Source of the DNA: Vreelandella andesensis
GTDB taxonomy: Bacteria; Pseudomonadota; Gammaproteobacteria; Pseudomonadales; Halomonadaceae
Assembly (NCBI RefSeq): GCF_003989795.1
Contig: NZ_RZHG01000018.1
Coordinates: 94,772-158,771 of the forward strand
Length of the DNA: 64,000 nucleotides
Reading direction: 5' to 3'
Position 1 is the stretch's first letter. The number at the start of each line of letters is the position of its first letter. Shown piece after piece: positions 35,973-44,474 of this stretch. A model generated the notes under the pieces. That model saw nothing but the letters and a program-made list of their open reading frames with translations. It searched no databases and was not told the DNA's origin. Made by a program: the position numbers and the translations under genes.

Positions 35973-36977
35973 ATGACAGCCAACGTCTCTCAAACCCCGC
36001 CTGCCAGCCCAACGCCTTCACCGCTGCACGCCGTGGTGGCCGATGACTTTGACGCCGTAAACCGCACCATTGTCGCGCAGCTGAACTCCAAGGTACCGCT
36101 GGTAGAGACCATCGGCCAATATATTATTGAAAGCGGCGGCAAACGCCTGCGCCCATTACTCGTGCTGCTGGCTGCTCGCTCGCTGGGCTATAAGGGCGAT
36201 AAGCACATCAGCCTGGCCACGCTGATCGAATTTATGCACACCTCAACATTGTTGCACGACGACGTGGTCGACGAATCGCACATGCGGCGTGGCAAAAAAA
36301 CCGCCAACGATGCCTGGGGCAACGCACCGTCTGTGCTGGTGGGCGACTTCCTTTATTCGCGCTCGTTTCAAATGATGGTGGACGTAGGATCGATGCGTAT
36401 TATGGCGATCCTATCCGGCGCAACCTGCGTGATTGCCGAAGGCGAAGTACTGCAGCTAACCAACATCGGCAACCCTAGCATTTCTGAAGCGGATTACTTT
36501 GACACCATTCTGGGTAAAACAGCGATGCTGTTTGAAGCCGCCTCCCACAGCGGTGCTGTGCTTGCCGACGCCTCCCCTGAGCAAGAGCGCGCATTGCAGT
36601 ATTACGGCCGCTACTTAGGCCTCGCTTTCCAGCTGATTGATGACCTGCTGGACTATCAAGGCGACGCCGAGGCCATGGGCAAAAATGTCGGCGACGACCT
36701 GGCGGAAGGCAAGCCTACTCTACCGCTAATTCACGCCATGGAACGCGGCACGCCTGAACAAGCCAAGCTTATCCGCCAAGTGATTCGCAAGGGCGGGCTG
36801 GAACAGCTTGATGAGGTGCTTGAAATTATCAACGCCACCGGCGCGCTAGAATACACTCGCGCACGCGCCCATGAGATGGCCGATAAAGCCCTGGCCGAAC
36901 TGAACGCCCTGCCACCCAGCCCCTACCGCGATAGTATGGCGAACATCGCTCGGTTAGCGGTTGATCGCAAAGCATAA
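35973..36977 (+). CDS. ispB: Octaprenyl diphosphate synthase
   Basis: 334 residues. Both Asp-rich motifs of trans-prenyltransferases are present: LLHDDVVDESHMRRG (first DDxxD) and QLIDDLLDYQGD (second). GGKRLRPLLVLLAA precedes them. It extends farnesyl diphosphate with isopentenyl diphosphate to make the ubiquinone side chain. It diverges from rplU, the conserved gammaproteobacterial arrangement. A terminator follows at 37005. Confidence 0.96.
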   Translation: MTANVSQTPPASPTPSPLHAVVADDFDAVNRTIVAQLNSKVPLVETIGQYIIESGGKRLRPLLVLLAARSLGYKGDKHISLATLIEFMHTSTLLHDDVVDESHMRRGKKTANDAWGNAPSVLVGDFLYSRSFQMMVDVGSMRIMAILSGATCVIAEGEVLQLTNIGNPSISEADYFDTILGKTAMLFEAASHSGAVLADASPEQERALQYYGRYLGLAFQLIDDLLDYQGDAEAMGKNVGDDLAEGKPTLPLIHAMERGTPEQAKLIRQVIRKGGLEQLDEVLEIINATGALEYTRARAHEMADKALAELNALPPSPYRDSMANIARLAVDRKA

Positions 36978-37004
36978 TTCTGCGCGACAAAGCCGCCCAG
37001 CGCG

Positions 37005-37031
37005 TAAAAAGGGGCTTGAAAAACCCCCTTT
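37005..37031 (+). terminator. Intrinsic terminator of ispB
   Basis: AAAAAGGGG, a short loop, then CCCCCTTT, 28 bases after the ispB stop. The T run is short. Confidence 0.65.
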
Positions 37032-37050
37032 GCCTGCGTATTATTTGCTC

Positions 37051-37086
37051 CGTTGTTAAACACTGCTTCACGCTGCTTTAACAACG
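37051..37086 (+). promoter_or_regulatory. tRNA-Pro promoter region with 10-bp inverted repeat
   Basis: CGTTGTTAAA (37051-37060) and TTTAACAACG (37077-37086) are exact reverse complements around 16 bases. The arms contain TTGTTA and TTTAAC, a possible -35/-10 pair at 18-base spacing, placing the start of transcription close to the mature tRNA end at 37089. Confidence 0.5.
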
Positions 37087-37088
37087 TT

Positions 37089-37165
37089 CGGAATATAGCT
37101 CAGCTTGGTAGAGCGCTGCCTTCGGGAGGCAGAGGTCGTAGGTTCGAATCCTGCTATTCCGACCA
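37089..37165 (+). tRNA. tRNA-Pro (anticodon CGG)
   Basis: 77 nt folding as a complete cloverleaf: acceptor CGGAATA/TATTCCG, D arm GCTC...GAGC, anticodon stem CTGCC/GGCAG with loop TTCGGGA (anticodon CGG, reading CCG), T arm GTAGG-TTCGAAT-CCTGC, discriminator A and encoded CCA. The C1-G72 pair is characteristic of bacterial tRNA-Pro. It has its own terminator at 37177-37218. Confidence 0.97.
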
Positions 37166-37176
37166 AGAATACTATT

Positions 37177-37218
37177 AAAAACGGCCACTTAGCTAATACA
37201 GCAAGTGGCCGTTTTTTT
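37177..37218 (+). terminator. Intrinsic terminator of tRNA-Pro
   Basis: AAAACGGCCACTT and AAGTGGCCGTTTT form a long perfect stem around 12 bases, then TTTT. Confidence 0.9.
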
Positions 37219-37371
37219 GGCCAAAAGCATAGATAGATAGCGCTTAAAAATAGTGCTTAAAAATAGCGCTTAGCATAAACGGGTTTGAGATGGTGGTCAT
37301 TAAAACCTAGTATCGTTAGGCGTGGTACCAGCGACCCAGTAGCACTAAACCGATGAAAGGGGCATGCGTAG

Positions 37372-38280
37372 ATGAGCGCTAAAGAACGCCAGATAATCCT
37401 GCTCGATGGTGGCATGGGACAGGAGCTGCGCAAACGCAGCCGCTATCCTGCCTCGGCCTTATGGTCGGCGCAGGTCATGCTCGATGAGCCGCACCTGGTC
37501 ACCGCTGCTCACCGCGACTTCATAGAGGCCGGGGCAGACATCATCACGCTCAATAACTATAGCGCCACCCCGCAACGGTTAGCCCGCGATGGCGACCCAG
37601 CGCTATTCGCCACCCTGCATCAGGCAGCGCTGGCAGCCGCCATGCAGGCACGTGATGACAGTGGCCGAGACGTGCTGATTGCTGGCTGCTTACCACCACT
37701 GGTAGCCAGCTATCATTATGAGGTTGTCCCTGACGACGCCACCTGCCTCGGCAGCTATCGCCAGTTGGTGGAGGTGCAGTCTGGGGTAGACTTGTTCATC
37801 TGTGAAACCATGTCGCTAACCCGCGAGGCGTTAGCAGCTACGCGTGCCGCAGTGGAAAGCGACATGCGTGTGTGGGTGGCCTTCACCGCAGACGATGGCG
37901 ATGGTACTCGCTTACGCTCGGGAGAATCTTTGGTTGAGGCTGCTCGGGCGGTGACCGCTGCTGGCGCGGAAAAGATACTGGTGAATTGCTCGGTGCCGGA
38001 AGCCGTGACCACGGCCATGGGCGTGCTTGCAGCCGAAGAGGTTGCCTTCGGTGGCTTCGCTAATGGGTTTACCTCTATCGCGGCGCTTCAGCCAGGGGGC
38101 ACCGTAGATACATTAACGGCGCGAGAGGATCTTGGCCCGCAGGCGTATGCTGATTACGCGCTTCAGTGGGTGGAACAAGGCGCGACGGTGGTTGGCGGCT
38201 GCTGTGAAGTTGGCCCTGCCCATATTGCGGCCATTGCCACGCGTTTAATGAATGCTGGCTACACGCTGGCAACCCACTAG
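37372..38280 (+). CDS. mmuM: Homocysteine S-methyltransferase family protein
   Basis: 302 residues. The N-terminal ILLDGGMGQELRKR and the three zinc-binding Cys, in LVNCSVPEAV and VGGCCEVGPAHI, are those of the betaine/S-methylmethionine-homocysteine methyltransferase fold. It transfers a methyl group to homocysteine to make methionine; whether the donor is S-methylmethionine or another compound cannot be read. It is monocistronic, with GAAAGGGG upstream of the start. Confidence 0.9.
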   Translation: MSAKERQIILLDGGMGQELRKRSRYPASALWSAQVMLDEPHLVTAAHRDFIEAGADIITLNNYSATPQRLARDGDPALFATLHQAALAAAMQARDDSGRDVLIAGCLPPLVASYHYEVVPDDATCLGSYRQLVEVQSGVDLFICETMSLTREALAATRAAVESDMRVWVAFTADDGDGTRLRSGESLVEAARAVTAAGAEKILVNCSVPEAVTTAMGVLAAEEVAFGGFANGFTSIAALQPGGTVDTLTAREDLGPQAYADYALQWVEQGATVVGGCCEVGPAHIAAIATRLMNAGYTLATH

Positions 38281-38284
38281 GGGG

Positions 38285-38405
38285 CTAGCCCCCACCAGCG
38301 GGGCAGCAATGCGCGCACCTTGGGCTGGGCAAAGCGTATGTTAATGCGCACTTTCAGCGCTGCGTTAACGTCGTTAAATGGCGGTAAGTCTAGGGTGGCA
38401 ATAAA
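38285..38405 (-). pseudogene. Duplicated 3' fragment of the neighbouring helicase gene, with internal deletion
   Basis: 38285-38336 matches 39556-39607 in the intact helicase gene with about two differences. 38337-38405 then matches 39729-39799 with scattered differences. The missing ~122 bp lies between two near-identical 12-base words (CTGGGCAAAACG and CTGGCCAAAGCG), so it was probably lost by recombination between short repeats. The deletion breaks the frame. It is a decayed second copy of the helicase C-terminal coding end. Confidence 0.8.
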
Positions 38406-38441
38406 CCGAGGTGTTTCATTGGAGTGGCATCTGAGCTACCC

Positions 38442-38640
38442 CTAACGTTCAGAGCCCTTCTGAAGGCCGTTAATTCGGTTGCGCCCACTTCGTTTAGCTT
38501 CTTAGAGTGCATCGTCGGCGTCTTTAAGCAGCGATGAGAAACTAACTTTCCAAATTTACAATTTCCCGGCTGGCAAAGCCCATGCTGAGGGTAACCAGAC
38601 CAGAGCCAGTCGCTGGGTGTGGGATAGCATTGCAAGGAAA
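38442..38640 (-). pseudogene. Decayed C-terminal fragment of a GGDEF-domain protein
   Basis: On the minus strand one frame reads NAIPHPATGSGLVTLSMGFA and continues to NLES. After a one-base shift near 38545 the next frame reads SFSSLLKDADDAL, a TAA where Tyr is expected, then EAKRSGRNRINGLQK. This is the end of a diguanylate-cyclase domain (VTLSxG ... ADDALYxAKxxGRNR). The frameshift, the internal stop and the absence of the rest mark it as a dead remnant. It lies between tauE and the helicase fragment. Confidence 0.7.
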
Positions 38641-38736
38641 CTGCTGCTGACGATGCTATTTATCTGGAGCTTTGCGGGGAGCTTGGGCTTTTTTATCGAT
38701 CGGGTGGGCTTGCAGTTAAGCTCCCGCGAACCATAG

Positions 38737-39519
38737 CTACCCGGGTGGATGAATCAACCCCACCACGCTGACTAGAATCAGCACCGCCCCCAGCACGCGG
38801 AAGAACAGCCCAGTGTCCGCTTTTAGCATGTAGCGATGGGCTTTTTCGCCAAGCAAATGGCCGATAAATGCGCAGGGTAACAACCATAGTTGATGAATTA
38901 GCTGGAGGTCGACGCCAGCGATGATGAACGACACCATCTTGATCACCACCAGGATAAACCACAGCACGAACATCGTATCGCGCAACTGCTCTTTGGCGAC
39001 GTGGGTAGCGAATACCGCGACAATCAGCGGCGCGCCAATCAGCGAAGTGCCACTGACATAGCCACCGAGGGCAAGAAGCACGACATCAACGTATTTGTTG
39101 TTACTTCTAAACGGCTTATTCAGCACGTAGCCAATGGCATAAATGATCACAATGCCGAAAATGATGTTGGTCATGATCTGCGTAGGCAGCGTTAACAGCC
39201 CAACCACCCCGATCAGCTTGGGCACGATCATGATTTTCAAGGCTTTGGTTAAATAGCCCCAATCGATATTACTTTCTGGGGATTCGCTCCCCACACCCGC
39301 TTTCTGTACTTGGCGATGGCCGTTCCAGGCAATCCAGCTGGAAAAAATCAGCAGATGAATGGCCACAATCGGCAGGAAGACCAGCGGCTCGTTCACCACT
39401 AGCAGTAGAAAAGGCAGCGCCAGCACGGCACCACCAAAGCCAAGGCTAGTGCGGACAAAACCGCTCCAGGCAAAAATAAGCCCGATGAGAAGATACTGGT
39501 ACCAGAGTAAATCCGTCAT
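38737..39519 (-). CDS. TauE/SafE family sulfite/anion exporter-like membrane protein
   Basis: 260 residues and about eight hydrophobic segments. SGFVRTSLGFGGAVLALPFLL at the N-terminus and GYVSGTSLIGAPLIVAVFATH mid-protein are the paired repeats of the TauE/SafE family, which exports sulfite, sulfoacetate or related anions. The substrate here is unknown. It starts 17 bases after the stop of the helicase gene on the same strand, and remnants of a helicase copy and a GGDEF gene lie beyond it. Confidence 0.88.
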   Translation of the reverse strand: MTDLLWYQYLLIGLIFAWSGFVRTSLGFGGAVLALPFLLLVVNEPLVFLPIVAIHLLIFSSWIAWNGHRQVQKAGVGSESPESNIDWGYLTKALKIMIVPKLIGVVGLLTLPTQIMTNIIFGIVIIYAIGYVLNKPFRSNNKYVDVVLLALGGYVSGTSLIGAPLIVAVFATHVAKEQLRDTMFVLWFILVVIKMVSFIIAGVDLQLIHQLWLLPCAFIGHLLGEKAHRYMLKADTGLFFRVLGAVLILVSVVGLIHPPG

Positions 39520-39535
39520 TGCTCGTGTATGGCCC

Positions 39536-41839
39536 TTAAGAAGTTGAGTGGTTGCCTAGCCCCCACCAGCGGGGCAGCAATGCGCGCACCTTTGGCTGGG
39601 CAAAACGATCATCCATTAATATCACAACCCCTTTATCCTCGGGGGTGCGAATCACCCTTCCAGCGGCTTGCACCACTTTGATCATTCCGGGTATCTGGTA
39701 GGTGTAATCGTCACCCTGGCCAAAGCGGGTGTTCATGCGCGCTTTTAGCGCTTCGTTAACGTCGTTAAACGGCGGCAAGCCTAAGGTGGCGATAAACGCA
39801 CCGATTAAGCGTTCGCCGGGAAGATCAATTCCTTCGGCAAAAGCCCCGCCCAGTACTGCAAAGCCGATTCCCTTACCGCCTGGGGTAAAACGCGCCAGAA
39901 AAGCGTCGCGCTCGGCTTCCTGCATACCACGGGTTTGGGCAAACGTCGGTACATCAGGATGTGCGTGCTGGAACTGCGTCATCACCTGTTCCAGGTAAGC
40001 AAAGCTGCTAAAAAACGCCAAATAGTGGCCAGGTTGACGCTGATACTGATCGACCAGAGTGCTCACAATAGGCACTATAGAGGCCTCACGGTGATGAAAA
40101 CGCGTAGAAATATCGGCTCGAATGCGCACGTCCAACTGACGGGCGGCAAACGGTGAGGCGACTTCCCGCCACACGCTGTTTTCCGGCAACCCTAGTAAAT
40201 CGCGGTAGTAGTGAAACGGGGTTAGCGTGGCTGAAAACAAAACGGCGCTGTGCGCCGCTTTGAAGCGCGACGCTAGAAAATCTGCTGGAATAATATTGCG
40301 CAGCCCAAGTACTGCGTCACCTCGGCCATAAATGGCAAGATCACACAGTGAGTGATCACCAAATCGCTCCGCCAACCGGCAGAAGGCCAGTGTTTCAAAC
40401 AACAGCTCTTGAAGCTCAACGCTTGAGGCGTCGGGATGCTCAACCAAATAATCGGTGATTGCGCCAGCCAACGTTTGCAACGCGGCCACCAGCTTGCTGG
40501 GCAGCGCATCAAGCAAATGGTAACGCTGCGACGCAACCGCGTCGGTGGTCACTTCCTTGGTTAGCGCCTGCCACTGCCTGCCGACTCGGGCTAACGGTTT
40601 AGCCAGTGCGGCAGGTGAGCGGCGCCGCAGGCGGCTCAAGCGCTGCTGGGAAAGCTCGGCACTGTACATACCCCGCGCTCGTTCAACTAAGTTGTGCGCC
40701 TCATCTACCAGCAAACCTACCCGCCAGTCGTTGGCTTTGGCCAAGCCATGCAACAGCGCATGGCTATCAAACCAGTGATTTACATCGCCCACCACCACAT
40801 CGGCCCAGCGGGCTAGCTCTTGGCCCAGATAATACGGGCACACTTGGTGGTCAAGCGCCACCTCACGCAGTCCGTCGCGGTCAAGCCAGCGCCGTGCCAC
40901 GGCGGCTTGGCGAGCAGCGGGCAAGCGATCATAAAAACCGGCCGCTAACGGGCAAGCATCGCCTTGGCAGGCAGTACCTGGGTATTCACAGGCTTTTTGC
41001 CTGGCTACCAGCTCCAACACGCGCAGCGGCACCGCGGGTGACGACGAAGCGGGAGAAGGTGAAATAGGGATAGAAAGACGAGCCAGCGCATCCAGCGCCA
41101 AGCGGCGACCGGGCGTTTTCATGGTCAGAAAGGCCACCTTATCTAGCTGTTGACGAGGCATTGCTGAGAGCATCGGAAACAGCGTGCCAAGGGTTTTGCC
41201 AATGCCAGTAGGCGCTTGAGCCAATAAGCACCGCCCAGTGCTGGCCGCTTTGTACACATCTTCGGCCAGCGCCCGCTGGCCAGCGCGAAAGTCCGGGTAG
41301 GGAAACGTGAGCGACGCTAGCCACTCATCGCGCCGCTGCCGATGGGCAGACTCTTGCTCCGCCCAGGCCAAAAAACGCTGGCACTGATCAGCAAAAAACG
41401 CCTGCAGGTCGGCTGCGCTAGCCTCTTGGGTAAGCAGCGTTTCCTGTCCGCTGGTAATCTCCAGATACACTAACACCAACGTAACCCGCTCAAGGCGACG
41501 TTCGGCGCACAGCAGCGCGCCGTATATTTTCACCTGCGCCCAGTGCAGCGCGCGCTGATTGGCCGCCATGCGATCTAGATTGCCACGATAGGTTTTGACT
41601 TCTTCCACACGGCTGGCGCTAGGATCAAAGCCATCAGCGCGACCCACCACGCGAAGCCCCTGATGTTCACCTGAAAGCGGCAGTTCGGCCAGATAATCTT
41701 CGCCTCGGCGGCTAGCCACTAACACATGGCCTTCGATGCCTTCCTGAGCGCTGGGTGCTGGTGTAAAGCGATGGTCAAGGTCGCCTTCCCGTGCGGTGAA
41801 ATCGCACAGCGTGCGAACCGCTACCCGGTAACGACTCAT
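39536..41839 (-). CDS. DinG/Rad3-type iron-sulfur DNA helicase with N-terminal PD-(D/E)XK domain
   Basis: About 767 residues. Residues ~1-150 carry a PD-(D/E)XK pattern (GRADGFDP, then VEEVKTYRG: Asp69, Glu79/80, Lys82). The helicase core has Walker A APTGIGKT (209-216), four likely Fe-S Cys (284, 291, 296, 334), DEAH (379-382), LFSATLTP and the motif VI-like QAAGRVIRTPEDKG. It is expected to unwind DNA 5' to 3' during repair, perhaps with nuclease activity. The ATG at 41839 overlaps the fan1 stop by 4 bases (ATGA) and has AAGGAG upstream, so the two are translationally coupled. A broken copy of its 3' end lies at 38285-38405. Confidence 0.93.
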   Translation of the reverse strand: MSRYRVAVRTLCDFTAREGDLDHRFTPAPSAQEGIEGHVLVASRRGEDYLAELPLSGEHQGLRVVGRADGFDPSASRVEEVKTYRGNLDRMAANQRALHWAQVKIYGALLCAERRLERVTLVLVYLEITSGQETLLTQEASAADLQAFFADQCQRFLAWAEQESAHRQRRDEWLASLTFPYPDFRAGQRALAEDVYKAASTGRCLLAQAPTGIGKTLGTLFPMLSAMPRQQLDKVAFLTMKTPGRRLALDALARLSIPISPSPASSSPAVPLRVLELVARQKACEYPGTACQGDACPLAAGFYDRLPAARQAAVARRWLDRDGLREVALDHQVCPYYLGQELARWADVVVGDVNHWFDSHALLHGLAKANDWRVGLLVDEAHNLVERARGMYSAELSQQRLSRLRRRSPAALAKPLARVGRQWQALTKEVTTDAVASQRYHLLDALPSKLVAALQTLAGAITDYLVEHPDASSVELQELLFETLAFCRLAERFGDHSLCDLAIYGRGDAVLGLRNIIPADFLASRFKAAHSAVLFSATLTPFHYYRDLLGLPENSVWREVASPFAARQLDVRIRADISTRFHHREASIVPIVSTLVDQYQRQPGHYLAFFSSFAYLEQVMTQFQHAHPDVPTFAQTRGMQEAERDAFLARFTPGGKGIGFAVLGGAFAEGIDLPGERLIGAFIATLGLPPFNDVNEALKARMNTRFGQGDDYTYQIPGMIKVVQAAGRVIRTPEDKGVVILMDDRFAQPKVRALLPRWWGLGNHSTS

Positions 41840-43536
41840 TCGACTCCTTCTGATTGCCAGCGCACATGGCACACCTCAACGGGCATGCCGTGGCGGCAAA
41901 AGAAATCGATCCAGCGGCGCTGGTTATCTTGCAGGCGATCCCCCGGCCCTTTCACTTCTATCATTCGATAGCGTGGCTTGTCGGGTGGGGCAGCTGGTAT
42001 CAGCTGGATCAGGTCCGGCAGACCCGCACGGTTATGCTTAAGGTCATTGAGCAGCCGCTTAAAACAGGCACGTAAATGGGCAGGCGGCAAACACTTAAGC
42101 GCAATCATTAACAGCTCTTCACTGACGATTCCCCAGTGAACAAATGGCGATGCGATGCCCTGTTTGGCGTGCCACATGCTAAGTATCGTCTCCTGATAGC
42201 GGCCATCATCCAGCTGCGCTAGGCAGGCATCGATATCAGCTTGGCGCTGGAGAACAAAATCCTCTCGGTATAAATCCGCTGGCCCGCTGTGAAACGGATG
42301 GAAAAATGCCCCTGGCAGCGGTTTAAAAATAGCCGGCCAAAACAGCAAACCAAACAGCCCGGTCAGCAGGCTATTTTCAACGTAATACACCGGTGCATCA
42401 GGGGTTGCCAACCGTTCAGCAACGGCGCGTTCCACTGGCTGTGGGCCTGGCAAGTGAAGCACATAGGTAAGCACCTGGGCCGCTTGTTTATCAGGCCCAG
42501 CAGAGTGCCCAACGTTGTGGTTTAACTTGCGCGCCAACCGCGGCAACAAGCGCATAAGGGCTTGAAGTTCGCCCTCGTTTGGCTGCCTGCCCAGCGCGCT
42601 AATCGTGAGTTCATAGGCGTCTGAATAACGGCCCAAGCGCTCTAATACGCGCAGTCTGCGAATACGCGCATCGCTGCTGTTGGCGGCGGCGTAAAGCGTT
42701 AAGGCAAGCTCTGCATCACCACCGCTCTCGGCTTCCCGCCCCATGGTAAGCAACAGCCGTGCCCGTCGAGAGGCTAACCAACGGTTGCTGGAAGCAGGTG
42801 GCATCTCGACGGAAAGCGCTTGCGGCGGCTCACCGTCGTCCAAGCGTTCGCGCAATCGGTGAAGCGTTAAGTAAGTAGTTACTTCATCGCGGCATTGGAA
42901 CGCGCGCGATTCTGCAGTCAGCGGTACTTGTTCAAAGCGCTGCAAGCCCAACTCGGCCAACACGAACTCTGCCCAATCCTGGCGTAGGTTGCCGAAAAAC
43001 ATCAGCCGTAGGCGGTCGCAAAGCGCCATCACCGTTAGCCGCACAATCTGGGTTGTCGCCGCTGGCCACCACTGTTGAAGGGGCGCGGACGTTTGCAGCA
43101 GCTCTTCCAATGCCGCTTGAAGCGCGGCTTTAGTGCTGTTGAGTGCTAGGCCTGCGTTGGTGATTTCACCTGCCAACGCTTGGCGCAGTTCACTCAGTCG
43201 CAATAAGCGAAATAGCTCGCGACTGCTTAACAACGGGGCACATTCTACCCAACCAAGCGCTACCAGCGGCGCCAAAGCCTGCTCAACATCTCCGATTTCC
43301 GCATACGCCAGTTTGTCTAGCCGAAACAGCTCTCCTTTGCGCATCACCATGCGCACTAATAATGCTTGGGAGGCTTGGGGTAGCGTCTTAAAATAGCCAA
43401 TAGCATCGCGCTCGGCAGCATTTAACAGACCGTGGTGGCGAGAATCTACCCACGACAATACGTAACGAAAATTCGTCAAGTAGTAGAAAGGGTCATCTAA
43501 GGAGGCGGTCGCTGATACGACAGGAGCACTGTTCAT
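41836..43536 (-). CDS. FAN1-like VRR-NUC structure-specific nuclease
   Basis: 566 residues. The N-terminal region (DPFYYLTNFRYVLSWVDSRH, then KGELFRLDKLAYAEI) is the SAP-like DNA-binding part of bacterial FAN1. A TPR-like helical middle follows. The C-terminal VRR-NUC domain has NRAGLPDLI (Pro507-Asp508) and IEVKGPGDRLQDNQRRWI (Glu527, Lys529). FAN1 cuts 5' flaps and unhooks interstrand crosslinks. The ATGA overlap with the Fe-S helicase gene suggests the two proteins act in one repair pathway. Confidence 0.92.
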   Translation of the reverse strand: MNSAPVVSATASLDDPFYYLTNFRYVLSWVDSRHHGLLNAAERDAIGYFKTLPQASQALLVRMVMRKGELFRLDKLAYAEIGDVEQALAPLVALGWVECAPLLSSRELFRLLRLSELRQALAGEITNAGLALNSTKAALQAALEELLQTSAPLQQWWPAATTQIVRLTVMALCDRLRLMFFGNLRQDWAEFVLAELGLQRFEQVPLTAESRAFQCRDEVTTYLTLHRLRERLDDGEPPQALSVEMPPASSNRWLASRRARLLLTMGREAESGGDAELALTLYAAANSSDARIRRLRVLERLGRYSDAYELTISALGRQPNEGELQALMRLLPRLARKLNHNVGHSAGPDKQAAQVLTYVLHLPGPQPVERAVAERLATPDAPVYYVENSLLTGLFGLLFWPAIFKPLPGAFFHPFHSGPADLYREDFVLQRQADIDACLAQLDDGRYQETILSMWHAKQGIASPFVHWGIVSEELLMIALKCLPPAHLRACFKRLLNDLKHNRAGLPDLIQLIPAAPPDKPRYRMIEVKGPGDRLQDNQRRWIDFFCRHGMPVEVCHVRWQSEGVE

Positions 43537-43568
43537 TCATCCATTGTAACAGTGCTTGATGGAGCAGG

Positions 43569-43925
43569 TTAACCCACACGATGGTGATAGAGCACATCCA
43601 ACGCGTCGTCATCGCTCACTGATGATAGCTTTGATTGGGCGGCAGATTTGCGGCCGCCCACCAACACAAACCATTCCGCTTCTGTCAGGTAGTACTGGCA
43701 CCAGCGGCCTAAGTCGGCAGCCACATCATCGCGAATGCGTTCACCGCTACGAAAAGCGTGGGCGAGATGCAGCAAATCTTGGCGAGCGGTGCGGGCACGG
43801 GCATTGCCGCCGTGCACTTTGGAAAGTGGACAGCGTCTATCATAGGCCGCGTTGGTCAATGCATTTAACCAACGCTCCAATTCATGCGCCTGAATACCGC
43901 CGTAAACTGCCACACTGCACTCCAT
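43569..43925 (-). CDS. Hypothetical protein
   Basis: 118 residues, soluble, with several His and Arg and no signal or membrane segment. Segments such as HELERWLNALTNAAYDRRCP and DLGRWCQYYLTEAEWFVLVGG suggest a small helical protein. I do not recognise the family. It is 33 bases upstream of fan1 on the same strand, so it may be part of that operon. The HDAC-like remnant begins beyond it. Confidence 0.6.
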   Translation of the reverse strand: MECSVAVYGGIQAHELERWLNALTNAAYDRRCPLSKVHGGNARARTARQDLLHLAHAFRSGERIRDDVAADLGRWCQYYLTEAEWFVLVGGRKSAAQSKLSSVSDDDALDVLYHHRVG

Positions 43926-44045
43926 GCTGAATGGTAATTAAAATTTAATGAGCTTTGCCCATAAACACTTGCTAAAAAAGGCGCTAGATTGCCCGATTTT
44001 GAGATTGTTGTCATCTAATCATCGTGCTGCTAACACTGCCCCTGA

Positions 44046-44198
44046 TCAAACACTTGAAAGGTACACCACATTGACACCAATATCCTCCACGGCATAGCCC
44101 TTTTCCATTAAAAATAAACAAGGCAGCCCCACGTCGGCCAAACGCTTGCCTAAAGCAATAGTGTCATCGTGCTGAAAAATAACGTCACCATAGTGACG
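44046..44198 (-). pseudogene. C-terminal remnant of a histone-deacetylase/acetylpolyamine amidohydrolase family gene
   Basis: On the minus strand an open stretch reads GDVIFQHDDTIALGKRLADV, then GLPCLFLMEKGYAVEDIGVN, then VVYLSSV and a stop. This matches the end of class II HDAC-like amidohydrolases (FxxxGxRIAxLGLPTLFVMEGGYxVEEIGVN). A stop (TAA) lies just upstream and no start or catalytic His/Asp region is present, so the gene is a decayed tail. Family recall only. Confidence 0.62.
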
Positions 44199-44204
44199 CC
44201 TATC

Positions 44205-44474
44205 TTATAACGTATAAGACCATTGATTAGCCCATTCACGCTTTCGGCTGGGCGTTTGACGCTTCAGCGCGTATTCAGCGCGGCTGGCTGCGGCGCGGTC
44301 TGCGAAAGGTTGCGCGCCGAGCAGTGCCTGCGGCGGGTTCGCTCGGGTATAGCGTGCGCCTTTACCGTTGCAGTGCGCTTGGTAACGTTTTGTTAGGTTA
44401 TTGGTAATACCCACATAGGTGCCGCGTTTGCACTCGAGTAAATATAGGTACCACTGAGTGTCAGAGCTACTCAC
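44205..44474 (-). CDS. GIY-YIG nuclease superfamily protein
   Basis: 89 residues, a minimal GIY-YIG domain of the UPF0213/YhbQ type: WYLYLLEC then [17 protein letters not shown] with the catalytic Arg, GARYTR, and Glu in RAEYALKR. Members are single-domain putative nucleases, sometimes linked to DNA repair. It overlaps the end of the ychJ-like gene by 8 bases on the same strand. Confidence 0.92.
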   Translation of the reverse strand: MSSSDTQWYLYLLECKRGTYVGITNNLTKRYQAHCNGKGARYTRANPPQALLGAQPFADRAAASRAEYALKRQTPSRKREWANQWSYTL

